From contig JAVJSD010000094.1 in the NCBI GenBank assembly GCA_040219575.1, positions 1 through 64,000 on the forward strand: a stretch of 64,000 bases of DNA, written 5' to 3'. Below, piece after piece: positions 19,413 through 26,653 of the stretch (positions are counted from its first letter, which is position 1; every line of letters starts with the position of its first letter). The stretch is from JAVJSD01 sp040219575 (lineage in GTDB: Bacteria > Planctomycetota > Planctomycetia > Pirellulales > Pirellulaceae). Below the pieces are notes generated by a model. That model saw only the letters and a list, made by a program, of their open reading frames with translations, searched no databases and was not told where the DNA came from. Both the position numbers and the translations under genes were made by a program.

Positions 19413-19850
19413 ATGAAGTCGATTCGGCCGACGACGGAACCGGCTGGGACTCGGGAATTCGCCGCCATGCGATTCGCACGTTGGGTGTTTCTCCTCGCGG
19501 GGATCTACGGACTCTTGCTGCTTACGCCGCAGTACCTGCTCGAAGGGCAGGTGGGCCGCGACCAACCGCCGGCGATCACGCATCCGGAGTTCTACTTCGG
19601 CTTTCTGGGCGTGGCGCTGGCCTGGCAGACGGCGTTCTTGTGCATCGCCACGAACCCTCCACGATACCGCCTGCTGATGCTCCCGTCGGTGCTGGAGAAA
19701 TTCAGCTTCGCGGCGGCGACGGCCGTGCTGTTCGCGCAAGGGCGGCTCGCGGCGGTGGTGCTGGGCTTCGGCATGATCGATCTGCTGCTGGGTTGTCTGT
19801 TCATCGTCGCTTTCTTGCGTTGCCCCGCGGACTCGACGCACCGATCGTGA
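19413..19850 (+). CDS. small integral membrane protein of unknown function
   Basis: A 145-residue protein with four predicted transmembrane helices. They are approximately WVFLLAGIYGLLLLTP, YFGFLGVALAWQTAFLCIA, FSFAAATAVLFAQGRLAAVVLG, and GMIDLLLGCLFIVAFL. I do not recognise a characterised family. An ATG at 19467, just before the first helix, is an equally good start and would give 127 residues. It stands alone, 142 bp after the previous gene. Confidence 0.68.
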   Translation: MKSIRPTTEPAGTREFAAMRFARWVFLLAGIYGLLLLTPQYLLEGQVGRDQPPAITHPEFYFGFLGVALAWQTAFLCIATNPPRYRLLMLPSVLEKFSFAAATAVLFAQGRLAAVVLGFGMIDLLLGCLFIVAFLRCPADSTHRS

Positions 19851-20466
19851 CGCACGAGGCCCGCTTCAAGTCACACGAAGTCGCACGCTGTTCGCGCTTC
19901 GCGCACTTGCGAGACGGCGCGATCGATTCGCGCAATCGCTGGCGCAACGCAAGTCGATGCGCTCGCGTTGTCGCTTGTCTGTCGCGCTTGCTTGACGATC
20001 GCGATGTGGTGCGAATGGTGAATCAATCGACGCGCATCGCGCTTGTGCGCGATGCAATTGACGAACGCATTGTGGAATTTTGTCGAAAGTCGTCTCAAGT
20101 TTCGCAATTCGACTTGACGAAAGACTGGGAAAGTTGTTCCAATGCGCGAAGTTGGGTGAATCGAACAGGTGGCCGGCGACGGCGCGTTGATTCGAATCGT
20201 TGCTTCTGCTTGATTCACTACCAACCACGGAGCGTCGAATTGCCCACTGCATGTCGCGCGTCAAGGAACAGAATGTGTTCTCGCGACGACGACCTGCGAA
20301 GGTAAGGATGCCCGCTTAAAGGACGGATTGACGCGGTGGACCGTCTGTGCGGTTCGCCCTCTCGGCTGGCGACGCTGGTCGAGAGATAGTCGTTTCCCAC
20401 GCGTGGGCGCTGCGAGGGAGACGCAAGCCAAGGCACATAGCGCTCGTGATCGAGGAGCCATAGGAC
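19851..20466. other. 616-bp gap of odd composition upstream of the histone-like gene
   Basis: Short GCG/CGA/TTG words recur densely from ~19860 to ~20200, and many pair with each other. The clearest hairpin is GCATCGCGC-TTGT-GCGCGATGC at 20034-20055 (9-bp perfect stem). TCAAGT/ACTTGA closes another at 20095-20117. Both strands stay open in several frames, but none looks like a protein. A structured RNA or a long leader for the next gene is possible. The 3' part (20300-20466) should hold the histone-like gene promoter. Confidence 0.4.
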
Positions 20467-20673
20467 ATGGCAACCAAAAAGAAGACTGCGAAACGGTCGA
20501 CCGTGAAGAAGGCCGCCAAGCGGTCTCCCAAGAAGAAGACCGCGGCCAAGAAGGCCACCAAGAAGAAGGTCGCCAAGAAGTCGCCGAAGAAGAAGGCCGC
20601 GACCAAGAAGGCGGCCAAGAAAAAGGCGCCCGCCAAGCGGTCGACCAAGAAGAAGACGGCCAAGAAGAAGTAG
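20467..20673 (+). CDS. lysine-rich histone H1-like protein
   Basis: A 68-residue, strongly basic protein made almost entirely of Lys, Ala, Thr, Ser and Pro in short KKxAxK / KRSxKKK repeats. It has no hydrophobic core. Such H1-like tails (compare chlamydial Hc1 and planctomycete homologues) bind DNA through charge and help compact the nucleoid. The start is an ATG with GAGGAG ~12 bases upstream, a good ribosome site. The gene stands alone between two large gaps with hairpins on both sides. The low complexity means homology cannot be proven by sequence similarity alone. Confidence 0.8.
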   Translation: MATKKKTAKRSTVKKAAKRSPKKKTAAKKATKKKVAKKSPKKKAATKKAAKKKAPAKRSTKKKTAKKK

Positions 20674-20721
20674 CATCGGCCGCTGCACGCGGCGACCTGC
20701 CGCCCTGGACTACAACGAGAC

Positions 20722-20768
20722 AGGCCGGGCACGACCTTGCAGAATAGGTCGTGAGCCGGCCTATTCTG
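20722..20768. other. potential bistable hairpin downstream of the histone-like gene
   Basis: Two mutually exclusive stems share the same bases. One pairs AGGCCGG..CACGACCT (20722-20737) with AGGTCGTG..CCGGCCT (20746-20762). The other pairs CAGAATAGG (20740-20748) with CCTATTCTG (20760-20768). It lies ~50 bp after the stop codon. It may be a transcript end or an attenuator-like element, or a decayed repeat. There is no U-tract. Confidence 0.4.
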
Positions 20769-20919
20769 TGCGCCCTACCCGCCGTTTTCCGCTCCTCAAG
20801 CGAATTTCCAAGCCCCGCGCGGCCCCGCGACCGATGCGGCGACTGCCCTTGTCGAAGTTCGACGCTTTCGCCACAATCCGCCGCCTCTTGCTTCGCTTCT
20901 CGCGGCGGACACCCGTTTT

Positions 20920-22116
20920 ATGCGCCCTCGGCCAGGCAGACGACTCGCTTCCCTCGCAATCTCCGGCTTGCTAGCGGCTGGTCTGCTGGCGTTGTGGTGG
21001 GGCGGCGCCGACTGGCGGCGACAATGGATGGCCGACCAAGTCGTCGCATCGATCGACGGCGCCCCCGGCGAGGAACTCGCGCTGCGGATGGCGCAGCTCG
21101 ACGCTCTCGACCGCCCCGGCCGACAGGCGCTCATCGAACTGCTGGCCCATTCCAACGTCGCCGTCGCCGACGCGGCCGCGGAGACGCTGCTCGCCAGGAT
21201 CGACCACTGGCGCAAGGTCCCGCCGGTGGATTCCACCCCACGGGTTGAAACGCTGGCGCAAGACTTGGCTGACCGCGCGGCAAAGCTGAGCCCGCGCGGC
21301 GACGAGCATGCCAGGCGGTTGGCTCTGGAACTGCTCGCCTGGCCCACCGCGGGGGACGCTGCTCGGTTGTTGTCGGACTGTGAAAAAACTCTGCGCATCG
21401 CCGACGCGCGCTCCTCGTCGCAAAACGACGCGGTCTCGAAACGCCCCTCGCAGGTTGTCACAAACGAAACGGCGTCCGCGAGACCGGAGCAGTCGCCCGT
21501 GGCGATCGCGTTGCCCGGTGGAGGCCTCCCCTTCGAAATCGCACCGGTGCATTCCCTGCCGTCGGACGTTGCGCCCCTTCCGCGGCCGGTGCGGGTGATC
21601 GACGAACGGCCGCTCGTCGAAGAACCACCGCAGCACCTTCGCCCGCCCTACGCTTTGCCGCTCCCTCCGCCTGCATCGGATCAACCTCCCCCGCCGCCGG
21701 CGACCTTCGAGCCGCAGCACGGGCCCGTCACTCCGCTGCAAAACGACAACCAGCTCGAGCCGGCTTCCGCCTTCGAGGCGCGCCCCGCGGGGTTCGACGG
21801 CGTCGATTCGTTCGAACTCATGCAGTTTCTCCACGACGAAGAGCCGCAGTTTCGCGAGCAAGCGGAAGTTGAATTGCGTGATCGAGGTTTCACGGACCGC
21901 CACCTGGCGATGGCGCGAATGTTGACCTCGCCCGACGTCGAAACACGACTCGAGTTCGTCTCGTTGCTGCCGCGACTGCCCAACCTCGATCCGCGCTCCT
22001 GGCTGATGCGGCTCAGCCGCGATCAGGACGACCGTGTTCGCCAAGCCGCTCTGGCCGTGATGGCCACCACGCGCGATCCCCGCCTGCTCGACCGCGCGCG
22101 AACCGGCCTGCAATAG
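20920..22116 (+). CDS. membrane-anchored HEAT-repeat-like protein
   Basis: A 398-residue protein. One N-terminal transmembrane anchor (LASLAISGLLAAGLLALWWGG) is followed by a helical N-terminal region with HEAT-like repeats (residues ~55-170; ..LALRMAQLDALDRPGRQALIELL..). A proline-rich, probably disordered linker spans ~180-275 and contains PPPPPATFEP. A second HEAT-like segment reaches the C-terminus (..FRQEAEVELRDRGF-like helices, ..DPRSWLMRLSRDQDDRVRQAALAVMAT..). The repeats suggest protein-protein binding. No enzyme motif is present. ybaK follows 18 bp downstream on the opposite strand. Confidence 0.7.
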   Translation: MRPRPGRRLASLAISGLLAAGLLALWWGGADWRRQWMADQVVASIDGAPGEELALRMAQLDALDRPGRQALIELLAHSNVAVADAAAETLLARIDHWRKVPPVDSTPRVETLAQDLADRAAKLSPRGDEHARRLALELLAWPTAGDAARLLSDCEKTLRIADARSSSQNDAVSKRPSQVVTNETASARPEQSPVAIALPGGGLPFEIAPVHSLPSDVAPLPRPVRVIDERPLVEEPPQHLRPPYALPLPPPASDQPPPPPATFEPQHGPVTPLQNDNQLEPASAFEARPAGFDGVDSFELMQFLHDEEPQFREQAEVELRDRGFTDRHLAMARMLTSPDVETRLEFVSLLPRLPNLDPRSWLMRLSRDQDDRVRQAALAVMATTRDPRLLDRARTGLQ

Positions 22117-22134
22117 CGCTGCACCCCGACGCCG

Positions 22135-22602
22135 TCAACGGGCGATGGCGATGTCGACCACTTGCGGCTGCTCGATGCGCAGGAAGTCGGCCCACTGCAT
22201 GCGAATCGATTCGCGGTGCGTGTTGCCTTCGAACACGATCTCCTCGTCCTCGGCCAACCGCTGGTCGACGATCGTCGGCATCCTGTACATTGAACCGAAA
22301 GGGGGCAGCGCCCCGAATTCACAGTCCGGGCAATGGTCCGCCACCTCCTGACGGGTTGCCAGTTCCACCCGCACGCCGCCCAGCGCCTGCTCGGCCTTCT
22401 CGAAGTCGATCGCCTTGTTGGCGGGCAGAACGGCGACGTAAAACGGCGACTGGGCCGATTTGGCCCGCAGCAGGACCGTTTTGGCCACTTCCCGGCCGGA
22501 GACATGGACCACCTGCGCCATGCGCTGCGCGTCGTGCGTTTCCCGGTGGGGAATCACGTCGTACTCCACGTTCTGTTGCAGCAGATATTCGTCGATGTTC
22601 AT
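22135..22602 (-). CDS. YbaK/EbsC-family aminoacyl-tRNA deacylase-like protein
   Basis: A 155-residue protein of the YbaK/ProX editing superfamily. Free-standing members hydrolyse mischarged tRNAs such as Cys- or Ala-tRNA-Pro. Family features are the helix MAQVVHVSGREVAKTVLLRA, followed by FYVAVLPANKAIDFEKAE, and the conserved ..CEFGALPPFG.. loop near residue 95 with nearby Pro and Gly. The ATG has GGAGG at the proper distance. Downstream on the same strand (upstream in the window) nothing follows; the next gene upstream is a CBS protein 109 bp away. Which mischarged tRNA it acts on is not predictable here. Confidence 0.85.
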   Translation of the reverse strand: MNIDEYLLQQNVEYDVIPHRETHDAQRMAQVVHVSGREVAKTVLLRAKSAQSPFYVAVLPANKAIDFEKAEQALGGVRVELATRQEVADHCPDCEFGALPPFGSMYRMPTIVDQRLAEDEEIVFEGNTHRESIRMQWADFLRIEQPQVVDIAIAR

Positions 22603-22711
22603 GATGATCCTCCAGGTCGCGTGAAACGCATTGGTGGCGCCGCGTGTGCGAACCGGCCCACCGCTGCGCGAGAATGACACATGCCGACGAGCCAGTGGGC
22701 GCGCGTCGGCG

Positions 22712-23149
22712 CTAGGTTTTAGCCAAGGCTCGAGGGTTTTCCTCACGCAGCAAGGCGCCGATCGCGCCGAATTCCTCGGCCAACAGGTCCAGCACGTCGT
22801 CGAGCGTCACCAGGCCCACCAGTTTGCCGTCGTCTGCTACGACCGGTACGCGGCGGAACGGACCGCTCCGCATCACGGCCAGGGCCGATTCGATCGAGGC
22901 GTCCTCGCGGACGCATTTCGGACGTTCGCCCATCACTTCATCGACGTACGTGGTGAGAGGATCGCGCCCGCGCGCCACGACCTTCACGGTCACGTCGCGA
23001 TCGGTGAGGATGCCGATCGGCTCGCGGCCCTTGCTGATCACGATCAGCGATCCCACATTGCGGGAATGCATTCTCTCCGCCGCCGCCTGCACCGTTTCTT
23101 CCGGATCGACGGTATCGACTTCGCGCACACAGATTCGTCCCACGGACAT
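22712..23149 (-). CDS. tandem CBS-domain protein
   Basis: A 145-residue stand-alone CBS pair. The first CBS domain is ~residues 10-62 (..NVGSLIVISKGREPIGILTDRD..). The second is ~75-130 (..FRRVPVVADDGKLVGLVTLDDVLDLLAEE..). CBS pairs sense adenosyl ligands. The start has AAAGGAG at an ideal distance. It lies upstream of the YbaK-like gene on the same strand and is divergent from the universal stress protein gene, so a stress or energy-status role is plausible (inference). Confidence 0.85.
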   Translation of the reverse strand: MSVGRICVREVDTVDPEETVQAAAERMHSRNVGSLIVISKGREPIGILTDRDVTVKVVARGRDPLTTYVDEVMGERPKCVREDASIESALAVMRSGPFRRVPVVADDGKLVGLVTLDDVLDLLAEEFGAIGALLREENPRALAKT

Positions 23150-23381
23150 TGCTGTTCTCCTTTCCCGGCGAGAGCTTCGAAAGGTGAAAAAGAGTCACAG
23201 CGGAATACCACCGCAAAGCGGATGCCAGACGACGCCAACCTGATGCCGCAGCTCAGGCGGCTCCAGGCGTTCGTTGCGCGAAGCCCTCATTCCTCGTTGT
23301 CCGGCGCGCCGAATGCTGGGAAAATGGGCGCAAGAAGTGATGGTGAAGGGTTTTCGCAGCTGCACCTTTCCGGAGGCGACG

Positions 23382-23837
23382 ATGACCGCGCGTTTCGAAT
23401 TCAATAGTCTGCTGGTGCCGATCGATTTCTCCCCCGCCTCGCAGGCCGCCTTGGAGCGGGCGCTGCTGCTGGCCTCGGGCGAGGGGCCCGTTGTGATCCT
23501 GCAGCATGTCGTGGATACCGCCCTGGTCGAGTTCGCGGTGCAGCACGGCTGGGGCGCGCGGGAGGATGTCGTCGGCGAGATGCGGCGGCGGGCCGAGGAG
23601 GAGCTGGCCGAACTACAGAAGAGCGCCAGCGAAGCCGTCGAGATCGACGTCATCGTCTCCGAGGGCGTGCCGTTTCTGGAGATCCTGCAAAAGGCCGACG
23701 ACTTCGCGGTCGACGCCATCGTCATCGGCAAGATCGGCGCTCGCGGCGCGCTGGAGAAACTGCTGTTCGGCACCACCGCCGAGAAAGTACTCCGCGGCAG
23801 CCGCCGCCCGGTGGTTGTGCTGCCGATTACACCCTGA
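23382..23837 (+). CDS. universal stress protein family (UspA-like)
   Basis: A 151-residue single-domain Usp. It has the N-terminal strand and loop NSLLVPIDFSPASQAALERA and the C-terminal ATP-binding motif IVIGKIGARGALEKLLFGTTAEKVLRGS, a G-2x-G-9x-G(S/T)-type segment. The start at 23382 is supported by CGGAGG 5-10 bases upstream; the longer in-frame form is not needed. Usp proteins bind ATP or are redox- or starvation-responsive. It is divergent from the CBS protein gene. Confidence 0.88.
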   Translation: MTARFEFNSLLVPIDFSPASQAALERALLLASGEGPVVILQHVVDTALVEFAVQHGWGAREDVVGEMRRRAEEELAELQKSASEAVEIDVIVSEGVPFLEILQKADDFAVDAIVIGKIGARGALEKLLFGTTAEKVLRGSRRPVVVLPITP

Positions 23838-24333
23838 GCCGCGCGACTTCGTTTGGCGGCGAGTTGTGTTTCGTCCAAACTCCATGTGCGGCCGCCAACA
23901 AGCAGCAGGCATTGGCCGCGGGCGTCGCCGGAACCGAGGTGGTCCGCAGATGGCGCAGATTGCCGCAGATATCATGCAGCGCCCGCCAACGGTTTCATTG
24001 ACCGTTGCCAGCGTAGATTCCTGCACCGCCCGCGCAATGTTTTCGTCACCTCTGCTCTCTCTGCTGACTCCTGTTCAAGCTCCGCCGCAATTCCTCCGTT
24101 CTCTTCGTTTCCTCATGTTCCTCATTTGGCCGCGGCCGTCGGGCCGCGCGGCAGAAATCCGCGTCATTTGCGGACTCTCCGGAAATGCGTGCGACCGGCG
24201 CGCATTTCGCCTCGCAGGAGCTACAATGTCGGTCGCTAGATTGGCGGCGAGAAAGGCTTCCCTGATTCTCGCCCGCTGATTTCACCGGTGTCTTCTTACT
24301 TCAGTAACAAAGTCAATTCCTGGTGGATGCCCG
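23838..24333. repeat. 496-bp gap carrying two dispersed repeat types
   Basis: From ~23942 there is a GCAGAT-rich stretch (CCGCAGATGGCGCAGATT) whose complement, AATCCGCGTCATTTGCGG, appears at ~24158, forming an imperfect inverted pair. Between them at ~24053-24125 is an inverted copy of the GAACAGGAG/CAGAG repeat also found at ~36936, ~42148 and ~57155. No gene is supported. The promoter of the lipoprotein hydrolase is expected in the last 80 bp. Confidence 0.6.
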
Positions 24334-25245
24334 ATGCGATCGTTCCTTCCGCTGCTTGCCGTTTTCGTTGTTGGCTGCGACTTCGCGCCCAAGCTGCCGT
24401 CGTCGATCGACGAGAGCCAATCGCTGCTGGAAGCACGGGAGGGATTCGTCACCACCATCGTCAACTCCGGAGAATCGTTCGGCGCCCCGGACGATCCCCG
24501 CGGAAGCGAGTTCGAATTGGTTCGTTATCGGTCGCCCGTGGGCGATCTGGCGGCGTACGTGACCAAAGACCCGGGCGACGGCCAGCGGCATCCGGCCATC
24601 GTGTGGATCACCGGCGGCGACAACAACTCCATCGGCGACGTCTGGTCGCCCAATCCCCGCAGCAACGATCAATCGGCCAGCGCCTTCCGCAAGGCCGGCG
24701 TCGTGATGATGTTCCCTTCCCAGCGGGGAGGCAACGACAACCCCGGCCGGCGCGAAGGATTCTACGGCGAAGTCGACGACATTCTGGCCGCCACCGATCA
24801 TCTGGCCGGTTTGCCCTATGTCGATCCCGAGCAGATCTATCTGGGCGGCCATAGCACCGGCGGCACGATGGTCATGCTGGTGGGGGCGTGCAGCGACCGG
24901 TACAAAGCGGTTTTCGCGCTCGGCCCGGTCGCGGCCGCGTCGCAGTACGGCGGCGACTACATCTATTGCGATCTGAATGACGAAGAAGAAATCGCGCTCC
25001 GCTCGCCCCTGTTCTGGCTGCACTCGGTGAAGCGTCCCATGTACGTGCTCGAAGGGGGGGAAAACGGCAACTGGAGCGCGATCGAATTGATGGCCGACCG
25101 CAACACGAATCCCCAGATTCAATTCTTCAAGGTCCCCGGCCACGACCACTTCAGCGTCATCGCTCCGCTGGCGGAAAAGCTCGCGGAGCAGATCATTGCG
25201 GGGCAGGTCAACATCAACGAGCAGACCGTGCAGGGGCTACGATAA
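24334..25245 (+). CDS. lipoprotein alpha/beta hydrolase
   Basis: A 303-residue serine hydrolase anchored by a lipid. The N-terminus is a lipoprotein signal (SFLPLLAVFVVGC) with lipobox VVGC at Cys15. The hydrolase fold shows the nucleophile elbow GGHSTGGTMVM around residue 168, preceded by YVDPEQIYLGG, and a C-terminal His in PGHDHFSVIAP. It resembles the prolyl oligopeptidase / dienelactone hydrolase branch of peptidases and esterases. Substrate unknown. A small membrane protein gene follows 34 bp later. Confidence 0.82.
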   Translation: MRSFLPLLAVFVVGCDFAPKLPSSIDESQSLLEAREGFVTTIVNSGESFGAPDDPRGSEFELVRYRSPVGDLAAYVTKDPGDGQRHPAIVWITGGDNNSIGDVWSPNPRSNDQSASAFRKAGVVMMFPSQRGGNDNPGRREGFYGEVDDILAATDHLAGLPYVDPEQIYLGGHSTGGTMVMLVGACSDRYKAVFALGPVAAASQYGGDYIYCDLNDEEEIALRSPLFWLHSVKRPMYVLEGGENGNWSAIELMADRNTNPQIQFFKVPGHDHFSVIAPLAEKLAEQIIAGQVNINEQTVQGLR

Positions 25246-25279
25246 CGCGTCGCTGTCCAACAAGCCGAGAGACCCAACC

Positions 25280-25684
25280 ATGAGCGAAAACCCCTACCAG
25301 TCCCCGGCGGCCGTGCCCCAGATCGTCGGCGTCAAGAGCGGCAGTCGTGAAGACCTGCGGGGCGTGGCGAAATGCCAAAAGGGCATCATTGTCTGTATTC
25401 TGATCTACTTGATCGCGGTGATCTGCCAATTCGCTATTCCGCCCGAGATTCGTCCCTTCCTTGGATTGGGGGTTCTCGCGCTGGGAGTCGTCGGGACGGT
25501 CTTTGTGTTTCTGCTCGCCATCAAGGTGTACAGCACGGGCGTCGGTGTTCTGCTGGGCATCCTGACGTTGATTCCATGCGTCGGCCTGATTGTGCTGCTG
25601 GTCATCAATGCCAAGGCGACGGGAGTCTTGAAACAGAACGGCATCAAAGTCGGATTGCTGGGAGCAAACCTCTCGCACATCTAA
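25280..25684 (+). CDS. planctomycete NPYQSP-type small membrane protein
   Basis: A 134-residue protein that opens with MSENPYQSPAA, the N-terminal motif seen on many planctomycete membrane proteins. Three hydrophobic helices follow: GIIVCILIYLIAVICQF, LGLGVLALGVVGTVFVFLLAI and VGVLLGILTLIPCVGLIVLLV. No function is known. It lies 34 bp after the lipoprotein hydrolase and 46 bp before the zinc-ribbon gene, so the three genes may be one operon. Confidence 0.78.
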   Translation: MSENPYQSPAAVPQIVGVKSGSREDLRGVAKCQKGIIVCILIYLIAVICQFAIPPEIRPFLGLGVLALGVVGTVFVFLLAIKVYSTGVGVLLGILTLIPCVGLIVLLVINAKATGVLKQNGIKVGLLGANLSHI

Positions 25685-25730
25685 GAGTGCTGCTTGAGCT
25701 CAAGATCACCTGAGAGAAGGGAGCGTCCCG

Positions 25731-25916
25731 ATGCGTATCGTCGAAGCGGCCGATGTCGATCCCGACTTTAGCCCCATCTGCCCGCACTGCAACCAGCCGT
25801 TGGAGGAAGTCGTCCGCTTGGAGGACCAAAAGGGCTGGTTTCAGGGGCATCTGGGCTATTGCTACGCCTGTCCGAAATGCAGGAAAGTCCTCGGCTTCGC
25901 CGACTACCACACCTGA
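25731..25916 (+). CDS. small zinc-ribbon protein
   Basis: A 61-residue protein with two Cys pairs, CPHC at residues 17-20 and CPKC near 47-50, plus an extra Cys in CYAC. This is a classic small zinc ribbon. AGGGAG precedes the ATG by ~8 bases. It could be a metal chaperone or an adaptor; nothing in the sequence decides. It is the last of three co-oriented genes. Confidence 0.78.
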   Translation: MRIVEAADVDPDFSPICPHCNQPLEEVVRLEDQKGWFQGHLGYCYACPKCRKVLGFADYHT

Positions 25917-25959
25917 CCAGGTTCGGCGGAGTACATCGAAGACCTTGCTTGAACACGTC

Positions 25960-26022
25960 GTAGCGGAAGTCGTGAGACTTCCGACGGTATCGCAATCGAG
26001 GAACTCTCACGAGTTCCGCTAC
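25960..26022. repeat. inverted pair of REP-like elements, family 1
   Basis: The first arm is GTAG plus CGGAAGTC-GTGA-GACTTCCG. The second, in reverse, is GTAGCGGAACTCGTGAGAGTTCC. Between the two copies the stem changes from GGAAGTC/GACTTCC to GGAACTC/GAGTTCC: both sides change together, so the hairpin is kept. It lies between the zinc-ribbon gene and the DUF3309 gene. Confidence 0.72.
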
Positions 26023-26137
26023 CGATCGAATCGCCGCGTCGATTGCGAAAGCGCGTCAGGCGGGTGAATCATGCACGCGTCTTCTCTGCCGGTGTCACCA
26101 CCGCTGCCGCGAATCGTACCAGGGTGATACTGCGCGC

Positions 26138-26290
26138 TTACAACAACCGCATGATCACCAGCACGATGACGATCACGAGCAAGACGCCCATCGCGCCGCT
26201 GGGGTAGTAACCCCAGCCTCGGCTATAGGGATAGACCGGTATCGCGCCGAGCAACAGCAGGATCAGCAGGATGATGAGGATGGTTCCCAT
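26138..26290 (-). CDS. DUF3309 small membrane protein
   Basis: A 50-residue protein with the DUF3309 pattern: an N-terminal hydrophobic helix (ILIILLILLLLGAIPV), a central aromatic YPYSRGWGYYPSG, then a second helix (VLLVIVIVLVIMRLL). The family is widespread in proteobacteria and planctomycetes and has no known function. AAGGAA lies ~10 bases before the ATG. It is divergent from the UbiB-like gene. Confidence 0.85.
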   Translation of the reverse strand: MGTILIILLILLLLGAIPVYPYSRGWGYYPSGAMGVLLVIVIVLVIMRLL

Positions 26291-26653
26291 AACGTTGTTC
26301 CTTGGATGCGTTTCGTGCTTCTCAGGGAGTCGCGCGGCAAAGCGTGTGTGATGGACGGATGCACGCTCCGTGCCATGTCCCCGCACGACGGCCGCAATTC
26401 GCTCTCCCATGGCGCTGCGCGTAACATCGCATCTTCGCCTGCAGCGAGAAGTCTGCCCGGCCGATTCTTCGTGGCGCGACCGCGATGGGCCGAGATTTGC
26501 ACCACAGCAGCTTCCACCACTTTTGTCCCGCAGTAGCCCCAAGAAAGCCGGGACATTCCGTCCGAGAATCGCCGCAGTCACGACAATTTGTCGCTGTCGC
26601 TGTGGCATGAGTGGCTTCCCTGGGCGATCCGGTCCCCGAGGCACCAGCTTCCG
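26291..26653. other. 363-bp divergent gap, nothing recognised
   Basis: This gap separates the DUF3309 gene from the UbiB-like gene, which are transcribed away from each other. It should hold both promoters. Frames that stay open here have no recognisable protein signature. I see no strong hairpin. Confidence 0.4.

Noticed and set aside
19274..20305. 343-codon plus-strand frame spanning the membrane protein and the next gap
   Set aside because: The translation overlaps a four-helix protein in another frame and is otherwise low-information. The downstream part is more likely a structured non-coding stretch.
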